Assembly: GCF_900101545.1 (NCBI RefSeq)
Contig: NZ_FMZU01000007.1
Coordinates: 211,464 to 275,463, forward strand
Direction of reading: 5' to 3'
Length of the DNA stretch: 64,000 nt
Source: Variovorax sp. CF079
Lineage (GTDB): Bacteria > Pseudomonadota > Gammaproteobacteria > Burkholderiales > Burkholderiaceae_C
The notes beneath the pieces are model-generated. The model saw only the letters and a program-made list of their open reading frames with translations, was not told the origin of the DNA and ran no database searches. Positions within the stretch are counted from its first letter, which is position 1, and every line of letters begins with the position of its first letter. Below are positions 63,926 through 64,000 of this stretch, one piece after another. Both the position numbers and the translations under genes were made by a program.

Positions 63926-64000
63926 ATGGCTACGCCCAATGAAAAGCTCGCCGCTTCCCTGCACGTGCTCAAGTCCTTGCAAGACAAGGGCATCCAGGTG
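63926..64000 (+). CDS. Start of a gene (25 residues visible), possibly Fic-family
   Basis: The last 75 bases encode MATPNEKLAASLHVLKSLQD and five more residues before the window ends. From memory this resembles the N-terminus of a family of Fic proteins whose N-terminal part is a winged-helix region, but 25 residues are too few for a secure call. It has its own repeat leader, and TGGAGCCACC before the ATG may be the ribosome site. Confidence 0.45.
   Translation, partial: MATPNEKLAASLHVLKSLQDKGIQV

Overview
The window is GC-rich DNA with the gene content and codon use of a betaproteobacterium of the Comamonadaceae, most like Variovorax. The signs are large blocks of dense housekeeping genes, a long NAD-type glutamate dehydrogenase, Bug/TctC and TRAP solute receptors, many LysR regulators beside small catabolic operons, and a dispersed palindromic repeat of a type seen in this family. 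The taxonomic call is inference from content; no rRNA gene is present.

Positions 1-17300 are core genome: the tail of a formate dehydrogenase cluster (gamma subunit, small exported protein, fdhD), an FtsX-type permease, a reverse transsulfuration pair (cystathionine beta-synthase and a gamma-lyase type enzyme, overlapping), a 2OG-Fe(II) oxygenase followed by a polar amino acid ABC importer, a truncated globin, an Smr protein, a radC gene with an internal deletion, an FKBP-ispH-dehydratase run with overlapping starts, and serS directly upstream of tRNA-Ser(CGA).

Positions 17300-18600 look like the remains of an element integrated at the tRNA-Ser gene (integrase N-terminus, frameshifted small frame, thermonuclease). 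From 18600 to 47150 the window is accessory and catabolic: a LysR gene next to a large secreted alpha/beta hydrolase; FkbM methyltransferase; a seven-gene minus-strand operon (SDR, TRAP receptor and two membrane subunits, split transketolase, FAD oxidoreductase) with a divergent LysR; an MFS exporter; an RlmN/Cfr-type radical SAM enzyme; an Old-Yellow-Enzyme/N-methylproline-demethylase-like flavoenzyme whose operon partner has been cut off by an IS91-family remnant; a NIPSNAP gene that looks like a solitary integron cassette (attC-like site plus matching core sites); and a LysR-controlled five-gene operon (amidohydrolase, SDR, Bug receptor, carboxymuconolactone-decarboxylase family, small dimeric-barrel protein).

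Positions 47150-59760 return to core-like content: CBS-pair protein, methyltransferase, class I fructose-bisphosphate aldolase, the 1608-residue NAD-glutamate dehydrogenase, a PhoD-like phosphatase, a NarL-type two-component pair and a second membrane histidine kinase. From 59760 to the end the DNA becomes AT-richer and accessory: an XRE-type regulator, a large Fic-domain protein, a P-loop ATPase and the start of another gene. The Fic gene and the last gene both carry clusters of the pentamer GTAGA in their leaders; upstream of the last gene the copies are exactly 24 bp apart. This Fic-ATPase cluster with its repeat leaders is the best candidate for an undescribed system here.
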